Shown piece by piece: positions 10,591 to 20,152 of a DNA stretch of 29,712 nt; within the stretch, counting starts at the first letter, position 1; every line of letters starts with the position of its first letter. The notes beneath the pieces were generated by a model. That model was given only the letters and a program-made list of their open reading frames with translations. It did no database searches and was not told where the DNA came from. The stretch is from contig JAIXMQ010000141.1 in assembly GCA_025716855.1 (NCBI GenBank), forward strand, positions 1 through 29,712. Reading direction: 5' to 3'. This DNA comes from Pilaira anomala. Lineage: Eukaryota; Mucoromycota; Mucoromycetes; Mucorales; Mucoraceae. The translations under genes and the position numbers were made by a program.

Positions 10591-11224
10591 ATGGAGCGTA
10601 ACAATAACCAAAACTCTCAACAAACAACCCAAGATAGTTTAAGTAGTTCAAATGTGCCTCAACTCCCTCCTTACTTAGGTAGTGGCCCTACATCATACAC
10701 TCTGTTTGATTTCCCATCTCAGTACTCTTCCCTTGAATCTCTCGGTGCTTCCAGTCTTCTTCCTGAATCTTCTTCAGGGGATTCAAGACTTCATGAAAAT
10801 GCTATGTACAACTATTTGGATATGGCTGCTCCTGTACTGGTCTCTGATCAAGCTTCTTTGGAAGTCTCGACTGCTGAGCCCATGTCTTCTGTAGAATTTT
10901 CTAGAAAAAGAGCTCTTCCCAGCAGGCTCGGTAGTTTGAATGGTGCTCCTAATGATGATAAGCTTGACCCTCGGTTTAACATACCTATTCCTGGTAAGAA
11001 GATTTTGGAAAGCACAAATAAGGGCAAAAAACGTTCTGGTGGTCATGCAGCTTGTTGGGCTATTCTTTACGGTTATGCTTTTCGATACAAGGATAGTCAA
11101 AATAATATTTGGACTTACTGTAACTACAACAGGGAGCTTTGTAAACAGGCCAACAAGACGATGGGTTATCAGACAAATGCGACCTTGACTCATTTAAGAA
11201 CTCATGATATGACTAATGAGAAAG

Positions 11225-11226
11225 GT

Positions 11227-11271
<45 letters not shown>

Positions 11272-11313
11272 TAATGTAACAATTATTAATTTGCTTTTAT
11301 GTTTTTTTTTTAG
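11225..11313 (+). other. hAT transposase intron 1 (89 nt) with an A38 tract
   Basis: Donor GTAAAG at 11225, acceptor TTTTTAG ending at 11313, phase 1; removing it joins the frame into the continuing transposase. A run of 38 A (11232-11269) sits just after the donor and 10 T lie before the acceptor AG. If read through, the A tract encodes only lysines, which explains the artificial Lys tail of the unspliced frame. Confidence 0.8.
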
Positions 11314-11793
11314 CAATCGAACTATGGAACAAACTTCCTAATGGTCAAAAGTATGCCAAAAACGGACCAACTATGAACGATTTTGTGATCAAGTCAACTT
11401 CTGAAGAAAAAAGAACATTTTCAACTGTTACAAGAGATGTCTTTATGGCTCAGCTGGTCCGTTTTTTTATAAAACATTCTCTACCATTTAAGTTGGCGGA
11501 AAGTATCGAGTTTCAACATTTGCTTTATTTTGCTAGAAGAGCCTTTAATGAAAAGGATATAAAGCTTCCAAGCGCAACCACCTTAAAGTTGAAGGTTACG
11601 AAGACTTATGATTTGTGGAAGATAAAAATCAAAAATATTTTACAGCAACAATAGTCGCTTTGCTTTACTTGTGATGCTTGGAAATCTGCTGCATCAAATG
11701 ATTTCTTGGCCATATGTTGTCATTACATTGATTCCGACTGGGTGCCTAAAACCGTTATTATTGCATTTGAGCCGATGACTAAAAGACATACAG

Positions 11794-11851
11794 GTAATTT
11801 AAAAACGAAAAGATGGATTGAATTTATTTACTAACTTTACTTAATCAATAG
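11794..11851 (+). other. hAT transposase intron 2 (58 nt)
   Basis: Donor GTAATT at 11794, branch-like CTAAC at 11831, acceptor AATCAATAG ending at 11851, phase 1. Splicing joins KRHTG to VYLAQVF, the usual HTG...I/L.. stretch of hAT transposases, so the intron is well supported. Confidence 0.85.
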
Positions 11852-13565
11852 GTGTGTATCTTGCACAAGTTTTTGCAAGTGTCTTGGCTGACTACGAAAT
11901 TGAAGATAAACTGTTTACAATAACAGCTGACTCTGCTGCAAATAATACAACGATGATGAGAGAGCTGGAAGCAAAGTACAAGGATTCAAATGGGTTTACA
12001 GCAGCACACCACTCAATCCCCTGTTTTGGTCATGTACTTAACATTGCTGTTTCTGAAATCCTTAGAAAAGGTCTGAAAGTCAAGGTTCCTACTGGAGATA
12101 CAAATCTCTATGGTTTGAGGAGTAATATAGATGGTGATAACTCTGAGGCTGCTGGTGTCACTTTAGGTAATCCAGTAAACAAGTTAAGGGCTGGTGTTCT
12201 CAAGATTCTTGCTTCTGTACGTCTCAGACAGGAATTTTTAGTTTGTTGTCGTGTTGAAAATCTGAAGCCTCGCCTTCTCTGTTATGATGTTGCTACTCGG
12301 TGGGGGTCAATATTGAATATGATTGAAAGGGCTCTATGTATGATTAAGCCTTACAATCGCACTTGTAGTATTATTGATGCAAGAGTTCTGGATACGGATA
12401 ACACTCTTTTCGGTGGTACTGATGATAGCAGTGATATAGCTTTGACAGGAATGTATGTGTTGAATGACGATGAAGTACAGTATCTTCAGGAAGTGACAAG
12501 TATACTCGACCCTTTCCAACAAGCTACTAATTGGGTATCAGGAGAAAAATATCCAACAATGAGTCGATCAATAGTTTTATTTAACACGCTGATAGATCAT
12601 TTGGAGAAGAAGATTGTAGCATCTCATGTATTTCCTCCTGGTGAAGGTTATGGAAGAATTCCTTCCTCTGCTGTTTCAGAGCAGTTGCAATACAAGATGG
12701 ATATACTAGAAGAACGGTATACTGGGCAGCTTGACTGTTATGCTTTTTCTCAGCAAGATTTGATATTTAAAGGATGCTGGCTTGGAAGAATGAAACTCTT
12801 GAAATACTATATCAAGACTGATAACTCCAAGGTATACCCTATTGCAACCTTTTGCGATAGCAGTATCAAAAATCGGTTCTGGACAAGAAATAATTGGGGC
12901 GATTATGGTGATATTGCCATGAACCATGTTGAAGACGAGTGGAATCAAATATACAAGCCTACTACTCCAGAAGAAGATGAAGAAACAAACCGCGTTGACT
13001 TTACGGGTACTAATAATAATATCTTTGCCCAGATTGCATTAGATTTACATGAAGGTATTGAAGCTGAAAGAGGTTTGGATGATGATGAATTGGAGTTATA
13101 TAAACGTGAAAGGCCAACTAGATTTGAGATTATTCCAAGTGGTGCTACATCTATTCCAAATAATAGATTTACGACGACGATTTTAGACAGCAGTGATAAT
13201 GATACGTCGATACCTGATGATGATGTGTTTGTGGAGTTTACTCCAACCAATGTGGCCCCTCTTCTGTTGATAATGCAGGTCTATCGGAATCATTCAACGA
13301 CGCTAATCTTACTTCTTCTGGTACACTTGAATATTGGAAGAAAAACGAATATCGTTTCCCGCAATTATCTAAAATGGCCAAGAAATATCTTTCAATTCCG
13401 AGTACAAGTACTGCTTGTGAACGTTCCTTCTCAAGATCAGGTCGCTTGGTGACAGCAAGTAGATCAAGATTAACTCCAGAAAACGTTAAAAAAATTATGC
13501 TTGTAAGCTACTGGATCGAAATGATAAATGATGATGGTCTTGCCGAGGCTGAATTCTATTCTTAA

Positions 13566-13576
13566 ATGGTACCAAG

Positions 13577-13623
<47 letters not shown>

Positions 13624-14041
13624 TATGACTTTATTTTTTTTCTTTTATCTTTCTTTAGGTTTTTTTATCCTCTTTTTTTTTTTACTTCTTTATTTCATTA
13701 TAGGTTATTATATTATACCTTTGGACATTCTAACGCTTTACCGCTGCAGGATTAAGTTCAATTGTAAGTATAGTTTATTTTTTATTTTTATTTTTTATTT
13801 CTATATAGTCTACGTTTCCACTTTTTCCTTTTATATTTTTTTTTTATTTATTTTATTCAACTTTATTTTTCATAAAACTTTATTAAATAAAAAAAAAATT
13901 TAAACATTAAAATCCTTACTGCTATTTTACCTATTTGAAGAAACGCTACTAAAAATATTTGTGTAACATATCGTTGCTCAAGTCAAGGGTAGCACACCCA
14001 TATATGTTTGAAAAGTTTTCAAACATAGCTATGTATGGAAT
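13566..14041. other. hAT 3' non-coding segment with (CT)19 microsatellite
   Basis: A (TC)n microsatellite spans 13583-13620, followed by about 280 bases of T-rich DNA that yields only hydrophobic pseudo-frames. No gene. AATAAA-like signals (AAATAAA near 13886) could serve the transposase transcript. Confidence 0.6.
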
Positions 14042-14117
14042 TGGATCAACGCACGATATGATATCGTTGTATTGTTGCATCTATCGGTATCGTCGATCGT
14101 TGAAACTGCTATCCCTA
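14042..14117 (-). repeat. hAT right TIR and subterminal repeats
   Basis: Ends CTATCCCTA (14109-14117), the complement of the left terminus. Inward lie CGATCGTTGAAA, TATCGTTG, ATTGTTGCAT and GGATCAACG, the inverted counterparts of the left subterminal motifs. The 8-bp duplication ATCTCTAT follows at 14118-14125. Confidence 0.75.
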
Positions 14118-14238
14118 ATCTCTATATTATTAAAATTATGTGAATCCCTATTTTACAGTCACAAAAAAGTTAGTTTGCAGTCACAGTACTTAAATACAAA
14201 ATTATAGAATAATAATAAAAAAAAAAGATACTTATCTG

Positions 14239-14675
14239 GCACTGAATTTAAAGGCGGGAGACATAGGTCACCGCCGCCACCAGTCATAGTATAAGCATTG
14301 AATTTAAAGGCGGGGGACGTAGGTCACCGCCCCCAGTCATAGTATAAGCATTGAATTTAGAGGCGGGGGACGAAGGTCACCGCCGCCAACCATAGTATAA
14401 GCATTGAATTTAGAGGCGGGGGACGTAGGTCACCGCCGCCAGTCATAGTATAAGCATTGAATTTAAAGGCGGGGGACGAAGGTCACCGCCGCCAGCCATA
14501 GTATAAGCATTAAATTTAAAAGCGGGGGACGTAAGTCACCGCCGCCAGTCATAGTATAAGCATTGAATTTAGAGGCGGGGGACGTAGGTCATCGCCGCCA
14601 ACCATAGTATAAGCATTGAATTTAGAGGCGGGAGACGTAGGTCACCGCCGACAACCGTGGTATTAAGCATTGAAT
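14239..14675. repeat. GC-rich 53-bp minisatellite, 8 units plus a partial
   Basis: Units start at 14239, 14295, 14348, 14401, 14454, 14507, 14560 and 14613, with a broken ninth at 14667; the period is 53 bp except the first (56). Each reads GCATTGAATTTAGAGGCGGG, then GGACGTAGGTCACCGCCGCC, then a variable AACCAT/AGTCAT and AGTATAA. GGCGG and CCGCC in every unit can pair as a small stem. Its GC content contrasts with the AT-rich surroundings. It lies about 125 bp upstream of the Helitron reading frame, between it and the hAT end. It is not a CRISPR: units are contiguous with no unique spacers. Confidence 0.95.
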
Positions 14676-14799
14676 GCAGAAATAAAAATAGTTAATGGTC
14701 ATGTTTTATAATAATTAAAGCTCTTGCCAATTAAATTACGGCTTAAAAATATAGGTACAGAAAACCTTTTTTTTTTTTTTTTTTTATCTTTAATATATT

Positions 14800-15159
14800 A
14801 TGACAGATTCTATTACTATTATTTGCAAAAGTTGTGGAATTGAGGGTCATCAGAGACGAACACATTGGAATTGTCTTCATCATCGAAGTCGTTTAAGAAA
14901 TCAACACGATGAGGACAGTGATGAGGACAACTCTCAAAGAGTGTGTAAGTTCTGTGGTCGACTTGGACATGTTCGAAGAGACCACCCGAACTGTGAACAG
15001 ACAATTAATTCTGAAGAGAATAACAGCAGTATCACATTAAATGCTGGTAGCTCTAATGTCGAACAAGAACAACAGCCAACTTCTGTTGAAACTGAAGATA
15101 TACAGCAGCCAGAAGCAGTTAGGGCTATTGTATGTAGATACTGTGGAAGAGAGGGTCAT
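14800..15159 (+). pseudogene. Helitron Rep/helicase gene, 5' part: three zinc knuckles (split by element A)
   Basis: N-terminal part of a Helitron replication initiator/helicase, which moves its element by rolling-circle transposition. It starts at the ATG at 14800, just after a T19 tract. Three modules have the form C-x2-C-G-x2-G-H-x4-H-x2-C: C9/C12/H17/H22/C25, C49/C52/H57/H62/C65, and C112/C115/H120. The third is cut at its first His, where the LTR of element A begins. Acidic, Ser/Asn/Gln-rich linkers join them. The apparent TGA stop is made of the first three bases of that LTR. The third module completes exactly at 28589, with H in the equivalent spacing. Helitron identity comes from the downstream half; knuckle function (nucleic-acid binding) is inferred. 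Confidence 0.85.
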
Positions 15160-15519
15160 TGATGTGATCGACACATAATACATGTATTTATTACATAAGC
15201 TATGAAGATCACATTTTAATATCCGTCTGACTAATGTATAATTATGTTGTCAAATATATCAGCCAATGAGAACCGATCTAGAAATGGCATAATAATTTGT
15301 AGATCTGGTATTTAGCATTGTTGTGCAAGATTACTTTAAAGATGTATTATGGTATCATCCTGTAAGATGAACAATTACGACTCAGTTTTCAAAACATATA
15401 TAAACACACACATTTTTTATAAACAATAAATTATCTTATTTTGCGTCTGATTACTTTTTGTACCTTTCACTTTTTATTTTTTTATATTTCAATCTATTTC
15501 TAATAGCTTGATCTCATCA
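15160..15519 (+). repeat. 5' LTR of element A (360 bp)
   Basis: Runs from TGATGTGATCG to TTGATCTCATCA. The only difference from the 3' copy is TATTTATTAC here against TATTAATTAC there (about 15189). A TATA-like ACATATATAAACAC near 15394 and AATAAA near 15425 fit promoter and polyadenylation roles. Confidence 0.97.
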
Positions 15520-15609
15520 TTTTTTTTAATCAATTCGTTAAATTTATTGTTTATTTAAACTTTTTTTTTATTACCCTTTTATTTTAAAAAAAAAAACTTA
15601 CCTATCATT
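15520..15609 (+). other. Element A leader; T8AATCAA in primer-binding position
   Basis: The eight bases after the LTR are all T, then AATCAATTCG. No TGG-type tRNA primer-binding site is visible. Element C has the identical 14-mer in the same place and element B has T6. The remaining 70 nt are A/T-rich up to the gag ATG at 15610. Confidence 0.6.
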
Positions 15610-15732
15610 ATGACTACTTCCAACCTTACCTCTACTACTGGTGCTGCTCTTCCTGCTGTTGAACAGTCTAATGTTTATGTTTCTGCTTCATTACCTCTTC
15701 CCATGTCATATTCTGGCTCTACTGAAGCTAAT

Positions 15733-15737
15733 GGTAA
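15733..15737. repeat. Target duplication GGTAA, left copy (right copy 16157-16161)
   Basis: The two copies flank the 419-bp insert exactly. One copy belongs to the gag codons Gly-Asn, and the frame is continuous when the insert and one copy are ignored. Confidence 0.9.
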
Positions 15738-16156
15738 TGTCAGGAACTAGGCTTGATAGTACTATAATGATAACAGGAAGATACCTACTAGTTATGAGCG
15801 TTGTTGATATAAGTTATAAGTAAGTGTTTATTATAAAGTATAAGGGAAAAGAGTATACAAGATAATCGACAATGGATGGGGAAGGTGGAGGAAAAGGGGA
15901 AGTATTTATATCTATTTGGATAACATGGGTTTACATGATGGAAGGTCTTGGCATGAGTTCAATGGTTTATGTTTCAGCTTACGCGTCTGAAACATCGGTG
16001 ACTAATAATGATTCAGATCGATCAGATCGATCGATCTCGTGGAACATGGTAGAAGGTCGTGGACACTAGATGAGACTGCTAAACCTGGGACTGTCATAGA
16101 ACCTCATGGAAGGTTGTGGAAGCTTGGTAGAGTTGATGATGACGTGGTTCATGACA
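15738..16156. mobile_element. 419-bp insert in element A gag, probably a solo LTR
   Basis: Begins TGTCAGGAAC and ends GTTCATGACA, matching as inverted repeats at 9 of 10 positions, with TG...CA ends and a perfect 5-bp duplication. Those are the marks of a solo LTR; a short TIR element with a 5-bp duplication is the alternative. It shows no similarity to the other LTRs in the window. Inside are three imperfect copies of an ATGG-AAGGT-TGG phrase (about 15940, 16046, 16109) and a GATCAGATCGATCAGATCG stretch. It contains no gene; apparent frames at 15872 and 16106 are accidental. Confidence 0.8.
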
Positions 16157-17682
16157 GGTAACATGGACGTTGACAGCATCATTTCTGATGCTAACGTTAC
16201 CCATAACGCCTATGCTGACGTAGACGAAGATATGTCAAGAGCTCTTATGTTATTGCATTCTTCTATCAGGAATCTCGTACTCTACATTTCTTCTGCTCCT
16301 CCTGGTGTGGAATTAAACAACGCTAGAACAACACTTGCTCACAAGTACAAGGATTTGAAGATGACTCGTGCCCTTGCTGGTATGATGAATTTTACGCCTG
16401 GTAATGACTCTGTCGCTGGTTCTGTTCGTGGTCCTGGTTCTGTTCGTGGACCTGGTTCTGTTCGTGGTCATGGTTCTGTTCATGGTTCTGGTTCTGTGGC
16501 GAATGTACCTGTTGCCTCTGCACCTGTTGTACCTGTACCTGTTCTTACAGATATTCATGTATCTAGAACAACTACTGTACCTCGTGACATGCCGTTGTTT
16601 CAATGGGAAGGACAAGTCTTCAACCGTTCCAGACAAGTCTTTGTTGATGTCAAGGCCTGTATTCAAAACTTTGAAGATATCATGGTCAGCCACTGTTTAC
16701 CAATTGATTCAAACTACCTTCGTTTGTTGCCTCCTTTGTTGTCACCAACTGCACGTATTTGGTTTGACGATTTCGTTACTACTTTTCGTAGTACCAACGC
16801 TGCTCTTCCTACTTGGACTGACTTTTCTCTTGCTATTATTGCAAGATACGGTATCAACATTTATGAAGAACGTGTGAACTGCTCTCGTGAACTGAACAGC
16901 ATCTCAATGCATACTGGTGAAACCATCGAGAATTTTATTGATCGTTTCAATACTCTTCGTCGTCGTGCTGTCGACCAGGTGTTGCCCAATTCGCTTTTGA
17001 TCGATTGTTTCTGTGAGGCCTTGCCTAAGGATATTTATGAGAAGGTTGCTGTTGCTGTTGCTCCCCTTGGTGACTTCCAAAAACATGACTTGGAAACCAT
17101 CTTTTCTTTTGCGAGAAACTTCTTCAACAAGTTTCATAAGAAAAAGTCTCCTGTTTCTTCTGCTCCTTCCTCTGTTTCTTCCTCTCTTCCTTTTTCAGCT
17201 GCACCTGGTAAGCGGGTACACGAGAACGCTGCTTCTTCCACTAATGATATTCATGCATCATCTAGTCGGTCGAAGTATGCACACTCATACACTCCTGGGT
17301 CTGTAAGAACAACACCTCTTGTAGGTACGTCTGCTGCTGTTTCTGCTCCTCGTCGTCGTCGTGAAAAGTATTGTTCTTTTCATAAAGTTCATACACATGA
17401 CACAGTTAACTGTCGTGCCGCCAATGAAGCTACTGGTTCTGTACCAAACGCTCGGGTTACTTCTTCTGCTGGTGGAGCCGCTTCACCTATTGTAAAGACT
17501 TGCTTTACTTGTGGTGTCGCTGGGTGGACTCGCGATCATAGATGTAACACTGCTGTACGCGGTAATCATTCGAACGATCAAGATGATGCCCCCACTCATA
17601 ACATGGCTGGTATGTCCTTAGTTGATAACACCACTTCTTCTTCTGCCATCGGTACTCATACTATTCCAACTTCGGTTGATGA

Positions 17683-19841
17683 CGCTTCTTTTCTGCTGCC
17701 AACTTCACCACTAGTGATATGGATGTTGATGTCTCGCTTAACACGGCTACTATGCTGTCTACACAAGCCCAAGCATGTAAGTTTCATGAAGTATATAGTA
17801 TACCACCTGCAAATAAATCTAATATGATTATTATTCCTGTTGTTATAGAAAACATCAAGACTTACGCCATGTTGGATACGGGTAGTACTTTTAGTACACT
17901 CACTCCTGAATTTGCTTCTTGTATCAAGGCCAAGATCACACCTTCTTCTGGTGTTGTTCAGTTAGGTCATGCTGGTGCAACAAAAGCAAGAAATGGTTCT
18001 ACAAGTTTAAATATATTCTATAATAATAAAATACATAAACATACATTTGAAATATTTGAAACTTTTACTACCATCAATAATAAGAATATACCTTGTTTAG
18101 TTGGTATGGATTTAATGTCTACTCTTCAAATCGGAATTACAGGACTTGTTCTTTCACATTTCGATATTGATAGAAGTAATCCGTTTCCTACTTCACCTAT
18201 TGATCCTGCATCAGTTAATCCTAATGAAAGCCCTTACGGTACACACGATGAACGTACAATCATGGAAGAATCTTTGAAACCTTTATTGATCAAAAATTCT
18301 GAAATAGATATTAGAAGTACATATTGTAATTTACCAGGTGCTGTTATTCAATTACCTACGAAAAAAGGTTGTGTTGCGTTTACCAAACAATATCCTTTAC
18401 CATATGCTTTTAAAGACGCTGTATGCAAACAAATTCAAACATGGTTACAGGAAGGCGTTATTGAACCCGCACCTGCTCATACAGGCTTTAATTCACCTCT
18501 CTTAGTTGTAAGTAAGAAAGACCTCGATGGTGTTTATTATTCTTTTAAGAAACCTCGAGTTGTCGCTGATGTACGTAATTTAAATTCGATTCTTCAATGT
18601 AACAGATACACAGAGTTTACCTCTTATCTCTGAGATTCATGCTAGACTTGGTAATGCAACGATTCACTGTATCATAGATATTCGTTCTTGCTTTAATAGT
18701 TTTCTCATTGCTGCTGAAGATCGTCATAAACTTGCCGTCACATGTCCTTACACTAATCGTCAATATTGTTTTAAGAAATCTCCATTTGGCTTAACGTTTG
18801 TTGGCAATTTGGTACAAAGGGTATTACAAGAGTTGTTTCACGACCTCTCTTATATCCAGGTTTACGTTGATGATTTGACTATTAGTACTTCAGGTACTCT
18901 TGCACATCATACTTCTTGTGTTGCAGAGGTTTTACGTCGTTTAACAAAGGCAAATCTCGTTATATCACCTGAAAAAATGGTATTAGCACAAACAAGTATT
19001 CATCTTTTGGGTTGGTCTGTAGTTAACGGTGCTTTATTACCTGACCCTCGTACGGTTAATACTGCATTACAATTCCCAATCCCTAAGACTACACGTGCTC
19101 TTAATTCGTTCCTTGGTTACATGAATTTCTTTCGTTCTTCTATTCCCTTGTACGCACATATTAGTTCTTGTTTAGACAAGTTACGAAATGCCAAGGACAT
19201 AACATTACATTGGACTGATATTCATACCACTGCTGTTCGTAATTTACAAAAGGCATTAGCTTCAGCACCTCTTATTCATACAATCGACTACAAATATCCT
19301 TTACACGTTGCAACTGATGCTTCAAATACAGGTATTTCTGGTGTCCTTTACATGAGAGTTGGCGATGAAATTCGTTATGTTGCTATGGCTAGTCGTGCTT
19401 TGAGTGGTAGCGAGCTTTATTTCAGCACTACTCGTAAAGAAATTTTAGCTATCGTTTACTGCTTCAAACGTTTTAGTAAATGGTTAGTAAACAAGCCTTT
19501 CACCTTACACACTGATCATCGTTCGTTAATTTACCTTCATAGTCAAGAAGTGCCTAATCACCTTCTTTTGACCTATTACGAAGAGTTATTCAGTTATTCT
19601 TATTCGGTTGTTCATCTTCCTGGTCACTTGAACTACATTGCTGATGCTGGAAGTCGTTTGTTTCTCGACGATTTTCAAAATCTTCAGGGGGGAAAGCTGG
19701 TTGACGAAACAATCTCCTCTTTTATTTTAAAAAGGAAAGCACATAAGATTAAAGCTGAGCAGTCACGAGACGCTATTGTTAAACGTACTTTTAAAAAGAA
19801 CAAGACAAAGTTTAAGCCTCAATTAAACATTTCTTCTACCT
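17683..19841 (+). pseudogene. Element A pol, first part: protease, reverse transcriptase, RNase H
   Basis: The frame lies -1 relative to gag and opens after a TGA at 17680-17682. Protease: MLDTGST (Asp at about 17875) with CLVGMDL later. RT: QYPLPYAF, SPLLVVSKKD, VVADVRNLNS; the frame then slips at about 18610 (TACACAGAG, a net single-base change) and continues with IDIRSCF (first Asp), SPFGLTF and YVDDLTIS (about 18866). RNase H: VATDASNTG (about 19308), TTRKEILAI, HTDHRSL, then YIADAGSRLF. The linker after RNase H is cut at 19841 by element B and resumes in the same frame at 25889. Domain assignments are firm. Whether gag-to-pol -1 reading is programmed is inference: a T4 run in TTCTTTTCTG at 17687-17695 is available for slippage. 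Confidence 0.92.
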
Positions 19842-20129
19842 TGAGATATTATCTTGTAATTTAAATAAAAATGCGAAAAAAACTTAAAATATGATGAGAC
19901 TTCTTTATGATCTTTATTTAGTTAAAAAACAAGAGAGCGAACAAAATAACTGCTGGAGTTAAACTACCTTTTATACCAAGATAATATCAGTTGAGTTTCT
20001 ATTTATGGAGGACTGCTTGTAATATTGACAAGCAGTAATTGGCTGATTATGCTTTTATTAATATAGCGATAGCTATATTATTTATTTTATGAAAGAGTAA
20101 TCTCTTGCAAGAAACAGGTAAATACCACA
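19842..20129 (-). repeat. 3' LTR of element B (288 bp)
   Basis: On + it starts TGAGATATTATC and ends AATACCACA. Differences from the other copy: an extra A near 19864, C/G near 19874, A/G near 19880, C/G near 19938, C/T and A/G near 20043-20049, A/G near 20109. Two perfect hairpins lie inside: ACTGCTTGT with ACAAGCAGT (20012-20036) and AATATAGC with GCTATATT (20060-20079). Both are kept in the other copy. Confidence 0.96.
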
Positions 20130-20152
20130 TAGCCCCCCATCAGCAAGAGATT

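Larger units (their letters stand above)
10591..13565 (+). pseudogene. hAT transposase, three exons, inactivated
   Basis: Cuts and pastes the surrounding element. Exon 1 (10591-11224) has a Ser/Asn-rich start, then a BED-finger-like module (W156, W174, C177, C184, H201, H205; the Cys spacing of 7 is wider than usual). Exon 2 (11314-11793) runs into CDAW, the first catalytic Asp region. Exon 3 (11852 onward) follows a GGT split codon and has ITADSAANN (second Asp), CFGHVLN, ATRWGS and a C-terminal hATC dimerisation segment with YLSIPSTSTACERSFS and RLTPENV. Lesions: an in-frame TAG at 11652-11654 just before CDAW, and a frameshift at about 13250-13265 that moves the hATC segment out of frame. 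The start at 10591 is the first ATG of the open frame, just downstream of a T/A-rich leader. Family assignment is firm. Confidence 0.93.
9178..14117 (+). mobile_element. hAT DNA transposon, complete ends, 4940 bp
   Basis: Class II element moved by a hAT transposase. The ends start TAGGGATAG and, on the complementary strand at the other end, TAGGGATAG again, with 16 of 21 terminal bases matching. It is flanked by a perfect 8-bp duplication ATCTCTAT (9170-9177 and 14118-14125), the size diagnostic of hAT. Both ends carry subterminal CAACGATCGAT and GCAACAATA motifs in opposite orientation. The transposase gene occupies 10591-13565 in the same orientation. Lesions in that gene make it non-autonomous now, but the ends look usable. 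The order relative to the neighbouring Helitron is unknown. Confidence 0.93.
15610..17827 (+). pseudogene. Element A gag, interrupted by a 419-bp insert
   Basis: Capsid/nucleocapsid precursor. It starts at the ATG at 15610 (MTTSNLTSTTG...), runs 42 codons into the target duplication GGTAA (15733-15737), and resumes in the same frame at 16162 after the insert; the apparent ATG at 16106 lies inside the insert. Next comes a repeated GSVRGP-type hexapeptide tract (about 16417-16500). The capsid (FQWEGQVF, V.ACIQNFED, LRLLPPLL, RRRAVDQVLPNSLLI) resembles gag of element C. Two zinc modules follow: C-x2-H-x4-type CSFHKVHTHDTVNC (about 17374) and CFTCGVAGWTRDHRC (about 17502). The last part of the frame, past about 17692, overlaps the pro frame and is probably not used. 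Apart from the insert, gag is uninterrupted. Confidence 0.9.

Noticed and set aside
10783..11193. Long minus-strand open frame opposite hAT transposase exon 1
   Set aside because: Mirror of the coding strand; the + frame has the BED-like module and joins across introns to hAT motifs.
13246..13277. A third intron in the hAT transposase to explain the frame change
   Set aside because: Only about 32 nt with a poor donor (GTGGCC); a simple indel is more likely.
13528..13903. Hydrophobic reading frames that look like membrane proteins
   Set aside because: Product of (CT)n and T-rich DNA; Phe/Leu/Ser runs with no start context or homologous pattern.
14239..14675. Regular repeats considered as a CRISPR array
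   Set aside because: Units are contiguous at 53 bp with no unique spacers, in a eukaryotic setting.
15872..16100. Small Gly/Met-rich frame between the LTR and gag of element A
   Set aside because: Lies wholly inside the 419-bp insert and has no independent support.
16313..16877. Open frames on both strands overlapping gag of element A
   Set aside because: Low-complexity products (Arg/Thr or Leu/Val-rich) caused by the repeated gag hexapeptide tract; gag motifs lie in one frame only.
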